Source: Candidatus Firestoneibacteriota bacterium | GTDB taxonomy: Bacteria; Oederibacteriota; D2-FULL-39-29 | NCBI GenBank assembly: GCA_903928075.1 | Contig: CAIYPD010000091.1 | Location: 1-42,261 of the forward strand | Direction of reading: 5' to 3' | Length of the DNA stretch: 42,261 nt | Shown here: positions 25,731 to 33,873 of the stretch, piece by piece | Layout: each line of letters begins with the position of its first letter | Numbering within the stretch: the first letter of the stretch is position 1 | The notes under the pieces: generated by a model | Database searches by the model: none | Told to the model about the DNA's origin: nothing | Seen by the model: only the letters and a program-made list of their open reading frames with translations | Made by a program: the position numbers and the translations under genes

Positions 25731-26509
25731 AAAAATACTTACTCTCACTGCTTATTGTTTTACTTTTTGTAGCTCCATTGTTTTGCCAGGCCGCAGGTCA
25801 AAAAGAAAAGCGTCTTGAGAATTTTAGTTTCGCGCAGCTTAAGTATCCGGGCGGCAATTGGGATCCTAATCCACTTGCCTGGGAAGGACTATATCCGTTC
25901 TTAACGGGGGTTACTAATATTCATCCCGAAAAAGAAAGGCGGGTGCTTGAACTTTCCAATATGGAGATATTTGAACATTCATTTATTGTCATCAGCGGGG
26001 ATTCCGGTTTTCCGCCGTTTACCGAAGGTGAAGAGCAGAAACTCCGCTGGTTCTTTGACGGAGGCGGCATCTGCTTTATTGACGATGCGACAGGAATACT
26101 TAACTCGGGATTTGATAAGTCAATAAGGCGCGAACTCAAAAAGATATTCCCCACGCAGGAACTTAACAAAATACCGTTCGAACACGCGATATTTTACGCT
26201 TTTCATTTGAAGCCGGCTGTAACCGGGACGCAGGAGGCTGCAGCTTATTTGGAAGGCATAGAATATAACAATCAGACAACGGTGATTTATTCCCGAAATG
26301 ATCTTTTAGGTGTATGGGCCACTGACCGACTCGGTAATCCTGTTAAGAAATGCACTCCGGGAGGGGAGTTGCAGAGGCTTGAGGCAAAGAAACTGGCGGT
26401 AAATATCCTGATGTACGGTTTGACAGGCACTTATAAACTTGATGCAATGCACCGCAACAATATTATAAATAAGCTTAAGTATAAGACACTTCTCAACGGA
26501 AAAGAATGA
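25727..26509 (+). CDS. DUF4159 domain exported protein
   Basis: A 260-residue protein with a Sec signal (about 1-22, ending FCQAAG). The mature part begins FSFAQLKYPGGNWDPNPLAW, the DUF4159 hallmark, and has SGDSGFPPFTEGEEQKLRWF and a GGGICFIDDATG segment typical of a GATase-like fold. DUF4159 is regularly found beside MoxR/VWA genes. The start is GTG 25727 with AAGGAGG upstream; it overlaps the BatA-like stop in GTGA. The stop overlaps the following VWA gene by 4 nt. Function unknown. Confidence 0.88.
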   Translation: MKKYLLSLLIVLLFVAPLFCQAAGQKEKRLENFSFAQLKYPGGNWDPNPLAWEGLYPFLTGVTNIHPEKERRVLELSNMEIFEHSFIVISGDSGFPPFTEGEEQKLRWFFDGGGICFIDDATGILNSGFDKSIRRELKKIFPTQELNKIPFEHAIFYAFHLKPAVTGTQEAAAYLEGIEYNNQTTVIYSRNDLLGVWATDRLGNPVKKCTPGGELQRLEAKKLAVNILMYGLTGTYKLDAMHRNNIINKLKYKTLLNGKE

Positions 26510-28704
26510 TAAAGTTTGAATTTACATATTGGATTCTGGTATTTATTCCGGCAGCTTTTGGCTCCGTCTGGCTGATACTGAGGTTTTTGGATCGGCGCAA
26601 GAGGACAATAGCTCTGCTGCGTGCAATGATTTATCTTGTTCTAATATTCCTTTTGTTGCAGCCGGTGCTGGTTCGGATCGAAAAGAAATTAAAGAAGACG
26701 CCACTGGCCGTTCTTGTTGATGTTTCAAAAAGCATGGACCTTAAGTTTTCCTTTCATAAGTATAGCCGGGTAAAGAATCTTCTTAAAGGCCCGCTGGATA
26801 AACTTTCCGGTTCTCACGAGCTTTCCTTCTATGCGTTTTCTTCGGGGATTTCCAGAGTAACAAAAGAAGAACTGCTAAAACTGGACAACCCGAAAGGGGA
26901 ATTTACGGATATCGGAGGCGTTCTAAACCTGGCCAAAGAAGAAATTGCCGGAAAGGCCAGTTCCAACGGCGGCGCAATACTACTTATAACCGACGGCAAC
27001 CATAATGCGGGACCTGAACCCGTTGAGTTTGCAAAGTCTTTAGGTTTGCCTGTTTCCGTTATAGGTATCGGAGATCTGAAGACGGGTTTTGATATTGAAC
27101 TGAAAAATGTACTGAGCTCGGAGATAGCCTTCAGGAATATTAAAAGCACTTTTACAGGGGTGATTAACGGTTTTAATGCGCAGGGGCGGTTGGTCCGGGT
27201 GGTGCTTAAGAAAGAGGGCGCGGAGATAGAGGCAAAAACAGCGGTACTCGGAAAAGCCGGGACCGAAACTCTGGTCTCCTTTGAATACTTGCCCAAAGAA
27301 ACCGGACTTTTAAAATTCGAACTTTCTATTGTGCCGCAAAACGGCGAAATAAATAAGCAAAATAACCGGCGGGAATTCTTTGTCCGGGTGCTGAAAGAGA
27401 AGGTACGGCTGCTATATATATCCGGAAGCCCCAATTACGAATACAGGTTTTTGAGACAGGTGCTTAATAATAATCCGAACTACGAGGTGGTCACCTTTAT
27501 AATCCTCCGGGGTTTGGGTGATGTACTTCCTTTTCCTGAATCGGAATATACTCTCATACCTTTCCCGGTCTATGAGATATTCACCAAAGAAATATTTAAT
27601 TATGATGTACTCATAATGGAGAATTTCTCCTATAGGAGTTATTTACCTCCGGAACTGTTAAAAAGCATAAACGATTTTGTAGAAAAGGCGGGCGGGGCTT
27701 TTGTAATGCTCGGTGGCCCTGAAGCTTTCGGCAGCGGCGGATATAAGAATACAGCGGTGGAAAATATTCTTCCCGTGGAGCTCTATGATGCAGGAGAGGA
27801 ACAGTTCATCAAGGAACCATTCCGGGTAAAACCGGCAAAACATCCCATAAATATGCTCTCGGAGGTAAAAGGTGAGAACGAAGAGATTTGGGCGCAGCTG
27901 CCAGAATTAAAAGGTTTTAACCGTTTTATGAAGGCAAAACCCGGAGCGGTTGTTCTCGGGACCCATCCTGTACTTAAGGGTTCTGATGGAAATTATCTTC
28001 CTGTGACCGCAGTCTGGCAGAAGGGGAAGGGGAGAGTTCTGGCGATGGCGGCAAATAATACCTGGCGCTGGTCTATGTGGCTGGCCGGAACCGGGAAAGG
28101 CAGTTATTCTTACGGCCGTTACTGGCAGCAGCTTTTTAACTGGCTTATAAGCGCCCCGGATGTAAAGCAAATAATAGTGGCACCCGAGAGGCCGGTTTGC
28201 CGGCAGGGTGAGGAGATAAAGATCCTGGTGACGGTTCTTGATGAGTTTTATCAGTATGAAGAGTCGGCGGCGGTAGCTCTGTCTGTTATAGACCCGAACG
28301 GAAAAACACAGACCTTTAATAATCTTATATACAGCGGAAACGGAGTCTATGAACTTCTTCTTCCCGCTGAGTTGGCAGGCCGGTATATTTTTAATGCAAG
28401 TGTAGAAAAAGGTTCAAAACTTCTCGGGCTTGCGTCAAATTTTGCGACGGTAAACGCCGCAACCTCCGAAGATTATGATATTTTCCAAAATGAAAAATTG
28501 CTCAAGGAGCTAGCCGCCGCAAGTAGCGGTGCTTACTGCGATAGCGGGAATATAGGGGATTTTGTCCTTAAACTTAAATCTTCGCAGATAGAAAGTATTT
28601 CACAGACAAAAGCACCGGTATATGACTCGCCGCTGTTTTTTGTAGTAATAATTGTTTTTTTGGCAATAGAATGGTATCTGAGAAGGATAAGCGGACTGCT
28701 GTGA
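26506..28704 (+). CDS. Large membrane protein with VWA and GATase-like domains
   Basis: A 732-residue protein. Two N-terminal helices (about 6-28 and 36-55) precede a VWA domain with metal site DVSKSMD (near residue 73) and TDGNHNAG. An immunoglobulin-like region (about 195-295) leads to a class I glutamine-amidotransferase-like fold (VRLLYISGSPNYEYRFLRQV, then GGAFVMLGGPEAFGSGGY), which lacks an evident nucleophilic Cys at the elbow and so is probably structural. A C-terminal helix (FFVVIIVFLAIEWYL) and an RRISGLL tail end the protein. It belongs to the translationally coupled MoxR cluster. The following gap is a heptamer array. Confidence 0.88.
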   Translation: MIKFEFTYWILVFIPAAFGSVWLILRFLDRRKRTIALLRAMIYLVLIFLLLQPVLVRIEKKLKKTPLAVLVDVSKSMDLKFSFHKYSRVKNLLKGPLDKLSGSHELSFYAFSSGISRVTKEELLKLDNPKGEFTDIGGVLNLAKEEIAGKASSNGGAILLITDGNHNAGPEPVEFAKSLGLPVSVIGIGDLKTGFDIELKNVLSSEIAFRNIKSTFTGVINGFNAQGRLVRVVLKKEGAEIEAKTAVLGKAGTETLVSFEYLPKETGLLKFELSIVPQNGEINKQNNRREFFVRVLKEKVRLLYISGSPNYEYRFLRQVLNNNPNYEVVTFIILRGLGDVLPFPESEYTLIPFPVYEIFTKEIFNYDVLIMENFSYRSYLPPELLKSINDFVEKAGGAFVMLGGPEAFGSGGYKNTAVENILPVELYDAGEEQFIKEPFRVKPAKHPINMLSEVKGENEEIWAQLPELKGFNRFMKAKPGAVVLGTHPVLKGSDGNYLPVTAVWQKGKGRVLAMAANNTWRWSMWLAGTGKGSYSYGRYWQQLFNWLISAPDVKQIIVAPERPVCRQGEEIKILVTVLDEFYQYEESAAVALSVIDPNGKTQTFNNLIYSGNGVYELLLPAELAGRYIFNASVEKGSKLLGLASNFATVNAATSEDYDIFQNEKLLKELAAASSGAYCDSGNIGDFVLKLKSSQIESISQTKAPVYDSPLFFVVIIVFLAIEWYLRRISGLL

Positions 28705-28862
28705 AAATAAAGTACAAAGTACGAAGTACAAGGTACAAAGTGAAGGAAAGAGGGGAGAAGCTCCCGCTAATATTAATAAAAAGAAATAAGTTTGGCAAAA
28801 GTTTTTGTTCGCCTTCATTAAGTTTGTACTTCGTACTTTGTACCTTGTACTTATCTTTACTT
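28705..28862. repeat. AGTACAA-type heptamer array with precisely inverted arm
   Basis: Left arm at 28711-28745: AGTACAA, AGTACGA, AGTACAA, GGTACAA, AGTGAAG. Right arm at 28824-28851: TTGTACT, TCGTACT, TTGTACC, TTGTACT, the exact reverse complements in a rearranged order. A 78-nt non-repetitive core separates the arms. The RNA could form a long hairpin. Both arms keep strict 7-nt phase. GGGAGG after the right arm serves the next gene. Confidence 0.85.
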
Positions 28863-28874
28863 GGGAGGTAATGG

Positions 28875-29288
28875 ATGAAATTTTATACAAAATATCTTAC
28901 TTTTAATACCAAAAAGCACAGGGAGTATATAAATATTACGGAAGAGGTGCACGAGGCTCTTTTTGCTTCCGGTATCAAAGAAGGGATGATTCTGGTCTCG
29001 GCTATGCATATTACAGCAGGGGTTTATATAAATGACGCGGAGAATGGGATAATTGCAGACATAGATGAATGGGCGGAAAAGCTGGCGCCATTTAAGGAAA
29101 ATTACAACCATCACCGGACAGGGGAGACAAATGGAGATTCCCACCTTAAAAGTCTGCTGGTTCATCATCAAGTCATTATACCGGTGACTGCCGGCGAACT
29201 GGATTTTGGCCCCTGGCAGCAGGTCTATTACGCGGAGTTTGACGGGCAGAGAAGAAAAAGGGTAATAGTAAAGGTGATGGGGGAATGA
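28875..29288 (+). CDS. yjbQ: YjbQ/UPF0047 family protein
   Basis: A 137-residue member of the UPF0047 (YjbQ) family, small trimeric proteins reported to have weak thiamine-phosphate synthase activity. Conserved features are the [13 protein letters not shown] strand, the histidines in ENYNHH and GDSHLKSLL, and the [20 protein letters not shown] close. ATG 28875 is 6 nt after GGGAGG; an out-of-frame ATG at 28871 is not used. It stands between the VWA gene and the DUF4175-like gene, flanked on both sides by heptamer arrays, and may have been inserted into the MoxR cluster. Confidence 0.92.
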   Translation: MKFYTKYLTFNTKKHREYINITEEVHEALFASGIKEGMILVSAMHITAGVYINDAENGIIADIDEWAEKLAPFKENYNHHRTGETNGDSHLKSLLVHHQVIIPVTAGELDFGPWQQVYYAEFDGQRRKRVIVKVMGE

Positions 29289-29433
29289 TAAGGCAAGTAC
29301 AAAGTAAAAAGTACAAGGTACAAAGTTAAAGCAAACGCGAAAATACTCACAAAAATGGGAAATATTTTTCAAGTGAAATAAGAGAGCGAAATTAGGAAGA
29401 TACTTAAATCTCTTACTTTAACCGGGGAGTTTA
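29289..29433. repeat. Heptamer array after yjbQ
   Basis: In-phase words at 29291-29332 are AGGCAAG, TACAAAG, TAAAAAG, TACAAGG, TACAAAG, TTAAAGC. A weak reverse counterpart, TTACTTTAA, lies near 29413-29421. The rest of the 145-nt gap is AT-rich without a clear promoter. GGGGAG sits before the next ATG. Confidence 0.65.
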
Positions 29434-32178
29434 ATGGGATCATATTACAGTAAAATAAAAGAGTTGTTGGGACAAACGCAGAGGAAAGCTATTATTTTGA
29501 TTTTGCTTCGCGGAGGGCTTTATTTTACCGGGATAAGCCTTTTGTATTTTAATGTTTTTTGCTTTCTTGACGCGCTTATTGAGTTTTCGCCTGTTTTAAG
29601 ATATTTTAGTCTTTGCCTCTATTTGCTTGTTTTTGCAGGGGCAATTTTTGCTTTTTTGGTCAGGCCGTTTCTTGAAAAGATCAGCGAAGATGAGACGGCT
29701 CTTTTTCTTCAGAGGGAAAATAAACTGCTTAAAGATGATATTATTAATTTTCTTCAACTTGCGCGAAAGTTTGAAACAGGGGAACTTAAAGAAGCCTCGT
29801 CCGGAATAACTGAGGAATACCTTAAACGGTCGCTAAAAAAAATAAAGCCCGAAGTATTTTCTAAGGTAAAAATATTTCCAAAACTAAAAAAAGAGACGGT
29901 TCTATTTTCCGGTGTGGTTCTTCTGTTTATCCTCCTCTATATTTTTCCGCCGTATCTTATGCGGTATTCAATGCTCCGGCTTTTTGATCCCTCGCTGGAC
30001 ACCGCGTCTATCTCGGGGTTTAAGGCGTTGACCGGTCTGCCTGAGATAGGAGACCTTAAGGTAAAAGTTTATTATCCTTCTTATACCGGGCTGGGTGTTA
30101 AGGTAATTGAGGAAGGCGGCAATGCCGTAGTTTTAAAAAATTCCCGGCTTGAAATATCCGGCACGGCTAACAAGCCGTTTGCAGCGGCGTTTGCGACGGG
30201 CACCGAAGGCGGCAGGGGATTTAATCTGCCGTTTAATCTTTCTGATTCTTTAAAACCCGCGCTAAACCTGGTTATTAAAGAGGATATTGAATACAGAGTT
30301 GGGTTAACTGACAGGCAGGGGCAAACTAATATTGAACGGGCTGCGCATAGCATTAAGGTTATCCTGGATGAAAAGCCGCAGGTGAACATGTTATTACCGA
30401 ACGAAGAACTTATAGCCACTCCAGATGCTGTGATAAAAGTTATCTATGAATATGTCGACGATTTTGGAGTGACTTCGGTTAATCTGGTCTATGAAAAAGA
30501 GGGGAAAGCAAAACGCATATCTTTGACAAAAAACGGAAAACCGAAGCTTCATGAAACGGGAGAATTTGATTTAGAACTCGCCGGAACAGGGTATACTTTT
30601 GGGGATGAACTCTCGCTTTATCTGGAGGCCTATGACAATGATACAATTGACGGGCCCAAAAGAGGTGTTTCGCAGAAGGTGAAAATAAGACTACCCTCGC
30701 TTCAGGAATACCTGAAGGAAGAAAATCCTGTTGAGGCGGAGGCTTTTGATGATCTCCTCAAGTCAGCGGATTCTTTTAAAAACAGGCAGGAGGATTTTTT
30801 ACAGCAGGTGGAGAAGATGAAGAAGGCCGGAGACCCTGACCTGGCCCGTATGCTTGCCGATCTGGACGGGCTCCAAAATGACCTCGCTAAACTTGCTGAA
30901 AGACTGATGGCCACCGCCCGGAGAGTGCCGGAGGAAGCTTTAAATAGCGCTAATATGAGCAGGCTCGATATGGGCAAGATTGCCAAACTAATGAAAGAGC
31001 TTGAGGCTGCCATAGCCAGCGGCGATAAGGAAGCCGCAAAGCGCCTGGCGCAGGAACTAAGCGAAGCAATGAGTGAAATGATGGCTTCCCTGAAAAATAT
31101 GCTCGATTCGAGTGCCCTGGGCAGGAAGAACAAGGTTATGAAAAAGGCCGGGGAGTTGGGCCAAAATGTAAAAGATATGCTAAAGGAAGAAAAGGAAATA
31201 TATGAAAGAACGGCGAAGGCCGCCTCTGAGGGGCTAAAAGAACTCCTTGCCGGTCAGGAGAAGCTGATAGAAGAACTGGTAAAAAAACAGCAGGAAGCGG
31301 TTAATATTTCCGCTCAAACACTTTCCCTGGCCGCAGACAGAAAGTTTGGAGAATATGAGAATGTTATGAGTAGTCTGGGTCTAAGAGAACTGCTGCCGGT
31401 TACGGGAAAGCTTCTTAAAGACTTTAAAGAGAGAAAGTTCTCTACTGCCGTTCCCGAGTTAAATATGGTTATAGGCTTTACGGCGGGAACTATCAAATAT
31501 TGCGAAGCTCTGGAAAAAGAAGCAGACGCCCGGCTCGCGGAACTCAGAAAAAAAACCGGTACAGAAGAAGCGCTAAAAATAAAAATATCCGCTAAGGCCG
31601 TAATAACGGCAATAGCTCTCAACCTGAAAAATGTAAATGTCCTGGAAAAAGAGATAGTCGATATTTTACAGAAAGCCTCGGAAGGAAATAATTCCGTGAG
31701 TAAGCCGGTTTTGGATCCTTTAAAAAAGAAACAGAATGAGCTTAAGGATAAACTTTCCGTTTTTAAAGACAAAATAGCCGCTGCGGGCAAGGAAGATTTT
31801 CCTTCAGCGGTTTTCCGGGAGGATATTTCCGGTGCTGAGGAAGCGATGAAAAATGCCGCAAGCGAGCTTGGAGCAGGGGTAGACTATGAAGCAATAAGTC
31901 AGGAACAGGAGGCTATATCTCATCTTGAAAATATAGGTAATAATATGGAACAGCTGCAGCAGGGTGGCGGCGGAGCGCCCGGAGGGGTCTTCATTCAGGG
32001 CGGCGGCACAAAAGGCGGCAGGAGCAGGGTAAATACAGGTAAGCAGAAATTACCCCAAAAGAAAGAATATAAACCGCCCAAAGAATTCAGGGAAGATATA
32101 ATGGATTCTATGAAAGAAAAGCTTCCGCAAAAATATAAAGAACTGATTGAGGAGTACTATAAGAAGCTCCTAAGATAG
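29434..32178 (+). CDS. DUF4175-like large membrane coiled-coil protein
   Basis: A 914-residue protein. Two helices near the N-terminus (about 20-45 and 52-75) and a third near 152-172 (VLFSGVVLLFILLYIFPP) place it in the inner membrane. A beta-rich extracytoplasmic region (about 190-420) contains GDLKVKVYYPSYTG. A long Lys/Glu/Ala-rich coiled-coil section covers about 425-845, and a Gly-rich linker (about 850-865) leads to the conserved-looking tail PPKEFREDIMDSMKEKLPQ. This layout is that of DUF4175-like proteins next to MoxR/VWA clusters in several phyla. It likely belongs functionally to the cluster upstream although yjbQ intervenes. The stop codon lies in the loop of a 10-bp hairpin. Confidence 0.8.
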   Translation: MGSYYSKIKELLGQTQRKAIILILLRGGLYFTGISLLYFNVFCFLDALIEFSPVLRYFSLCLYLLVFAGAIFAFLVRPFLEKISEDETALFLQRENKLLKDDIINFLQLARKFETGELKEASSGITEEYLKRSLKKIKPEVFSKVKIFPKLKKETVLFSGVVLLFILLYIFPPYLMRYSMLRLFDPSLDTASISGFKALTGLPEIGDLKVKVYYPSYTGLGVKVIEEGGNAVVLKNSRLEISGTANKPFAAAFATGTEGGRGFNLPFNLSDSLKPALNLVIKEDIEYRVGLTDRQGQTNIERAAHSIKVILDEKPQVNMLLPNEELIATPDAVIKVIYEYVDDFGVTSVNLVYEKEGKAKRISLTKNGKPKLHETGEFDLELAGTGYTFGDELSLYLEAYDNDTIDGPKRGVSQKVKIRLPSLQEYLKEENPVEAEAFDDLLKSADSFKNRQEDFLQQVEKMKKAGDPDLARMLADLDGLQNDLAKLAERLMATARRVPEEALNSANMSRLDMGKIAKLMKELEAAIASGDKEAAKRLAQELSEAMSEMMASLKNMLDSSALGRKNKVMKKAGELGQNVKDMLKEEKEIYERTAKAASEGLKELLAGQEKLIEELVKKQQEAVNISAQTLSLAADRKFGEYENVMSSLGLRELLPVTGKLLKDFKERKFSTAVPELNMVIGFTAGTIKYCEALEKEADARLAELRKKTGTEEALKIKISAKAVITAIALNLKNVNVLEKEIVDILQKASEGNNSVSKPVLDPLKKKQNELKDKLSVFKDKIAAAGKEDFPSAVFREDISGAEEAMKNAASELGAGVDYEAISQEQEAISHLENIGNNMEQLQQGGGGAPGGVFIQGGGTKGGRSRVNTGKQKLPQKKEYKPPKEFREDIMDSMKEKLPQKYKELIEEYYKKLLR

Positions 32179-32191
32179 TGCCTTAGGAGCT
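32165..32191 (+). other. 10-bp hairpin with the stop codon in its loop
   Basis: AGCTCCTAAG (32165-32174) pairs perfectly with CTTAGGAGCT (32182-32191); the 7-nt loop ATAGTGC contains the TAG stop of the DUF4175-like gene. No T run follows, so it is not a standard terminator. It may slow ribosomes or protect the 3' end. Confidence 0.5.
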
Positions 32192-32499
32192 GATGACACG
32201 GATGGAAAGAGAGATGACACAGATAAAAATAAGCGTTTAAATGAAATAAATGTTTAAACTTTAAGTTAGCGGAGAAATATTATTGATTTACGGTAAAATC
32301 GTTTTTTTTACCTAAAATTTGGAGTTTGATTGGCGTGTTTGCTGTAAATATGAAAAATGTTAAAAAAATAGATCGGGTTTTGTAATTTCCGTAAAATAAT
32401 AATAATATTTTGCCGCGACCTGTATCTGTGTCATCTCACCACCCATCAGTGTCATCAGCCAAACTTGTAAAGTTTGGCAAAAAATGGTAAGATATAAAC
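32179..32499. repeat. 37-nt inverted repeat around an AT-rich core (gap before purF)
   Basis: This 321-nt gap has no gene. Arms at 32189-32225 and 32423-32459 are inverted copies with 32 of 37 positions matching; mismatches cluster in the middle. Each arm carries two GATGACAC words 21 nt apart. The 197-nt core is AT-rich, includes GCGTTTAAATG (32233-32243, also at 34977-34987) and a weak promoter-like pair TTGATT (32326-32331) and TATGAA (32349-32354). The arrangement resembles a MITE or the other inverted word arrays, but no target-site duplication is evident. Confidence 0.75.
32458..32478 (+). other. 9-bp hairpin upstream of purF
   Basis: GCCAAACTT and AAGTTTGGC form a perfect 9-bp stem with loop GTA, starting where the right inverted-repeat arm ends and 21 nt before the purF ATG. 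On the + strand an A run follows. It may be part of the repeat element or a purF leader element; the purF ribosome site is weak. Confidence 0.45.
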
Positions 32500-33870
32500 A
32501 TGTGCGGAATATTTGGAATTTATAATGTAGCAGAAGCCTCAAAACTTACCTATCTGGGACTCTATGCTCTTCAGCATCGCGGACAGGAGAGCGCCGGCAT
32601 CGCTTCGTCAGACGGGACAAAAATTCATTCGCATGTTAAGATGGGGCTGGTTTCGGAAAATTTTACGCCTGAGGTTTTTCACGAACTTCCGGGGCGTTCG
32701 GCTATCGGTCATTGCCGTTATTCCACCACAGGAACTTCCTCAATTAAAAATGCCCAGCCTTTGACGGTTTCCTATTGCCGCGGCCAGTTAGCCATGGCGC
32801 ATAACGGAAATCTTGTTAATGCAGACCTGCTCCGGTCTATTCTCGAAGCCGACGGCTCGATATTTTCTTCCACTACCGACACAGAAGTAATTATCCACCT
32901 TCTGGCACAATCCAAGAAAAATACTTTTGAAGAAATGCTCGTGGATTCTCTTAAGAGAGTTAAGGGCGCTTTTTCGCTGGTAGTACTCACGGAGAAGGAA
33001 CTTATTGGGGTGGTAGATCCCTGGAACTTCAGACCGCTTAGTCTCGGGAAAAAAGACAACGGTTATGTCCTGGCCTCGGAAACCTGCGCTTTTGATATTA
33101 TAGATGCCGAATATATAAGAGCGGTAGAACCAGGAGAAATGATAATAATTAATGAAAACGGTCTAAAATCTATAAAACCTTTTAAGCCTGTTAAACAAAA
33201 AAAATGTATATTTGAATTTATCTATTTTTCACGCCCGGACAGCTATATCTTCGGACAGAGTGTTCAAAAAGCCAGAAAGGCGCTCGGGGCCGAACTTGCC
33301 AAAGAAAGCGCGGTAGCGGCGGATTTTGTAATACCTGTTCCGGACTCGGCTAATTCGGCGGCGACGGGCTATGCGAGTGAAAGCGGAACACCTTATGAAA
33401 TTGGAATAATCCGTAATCATTATATTGGCCGGACTTTTATTGAACCGAGCCAATCAATCCGTGACTTTGGCGCCAAGATAAAGTATAATCCTGTTAAAGA
33501 TATTTTAAACAATAAAGACCTGCTGGTTATTGATGATTCAATTGTCCGCGGTACGACAAGCAGGAAGCTGGTTAAGATGCTGCGCAAAGCAGGCGCAAAC
33601 CTGGTGCACTGGCGGATAAGCAGTCCTCCGATAACTCATCCTTGTTTTTATGGTGTGGATACTCCGAATAGGAGTGAACTTATTGCGGCCTCGCACACGA
33701 TTCACGAAATAGAGAAATATCTAAAAGTCGAATCACTTTGTTACTTGAGCATAGACGGCATGGTAAAAGCAGTAGGCGGAAAAAAAGAAGATTATTGCCT
33801 GGCGTGTTTTTGCGGGGAATATCCGGTCCAATTTAATACCGAGCCCGATAAGAACGGGTTCGAAAGGTAG
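32500..33870 (+). CDS. purF: Amidophosphoribosyltransferase
   Basis: PurF catalyses the first step of purine synthesis, PRPP plus glutamine to phosphoribosylamine. The 456-residue enzyme starts MCGIFGIYN, with Cys2 the N-terminal nucleophile of the glutaminase domain and no propeptide. Conserved ALQHRGQESAGIA and GHCRYSTTG follow. The PRPP loop is VIDDSIVRGTTSRKL. C-terminal cysteines (ITHPCF and YCLACFCGEYP, with KKCIFEF earlier) match the [4Fe-4S] ligands of the Bacillus-type enzyme. purM follows 3 nt later. The usual Shine-Dalgarno is absent; GGTAAG is the best candidate. Confidence 0.97.
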   Translation: MCGIFGIYNVAEASKLTYLGLYALQHRGQESAGIASSDGTKIHSHVKMGLVSENFTPEVFHELPGRSAIGHCRYSTTGTSSIKNAQPLTVSYCRGQLAMAHNGNLVNADLLRSILEADGSIFSSTTDTEVIIHLLAQSKKNTFEEMLVDSLKRVKGAFSLVVLTEKELIGVVDPWNFRPLSLGKKDNGYVLASETCAFDIIDAEYIRAVEPGEMIIINENGLKSIKPFKPVKQKKCIFEFIYFSRPDSYIFGQSVQKARKALGAELAKESAVAADFVIPVPDSANSAATGYASESGTPYEIGIIRNHYIGRTFIEPSQSIRDFGAKIKYNPVKDILNNKDLLVIDDSIVRGTTSRKLVKMLRKAGANLVHWRISSPPITHPCFYGVDTPNRSELIAASHTIHEIEKYLKVESLCYLSIDGMVKAVGGKKEDYCLACFCGEYPVQFNTEPDKNGFER

Positions 33871-33873
33871 ACT

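Noticed and set aside
28600-28890. Antisense frame of 96 codons in the VWA-yjbQ gap
   Set aside because: Its repeated STRYKVRST-type peptide is translated heptamer array; there is no ribosome site or family match.
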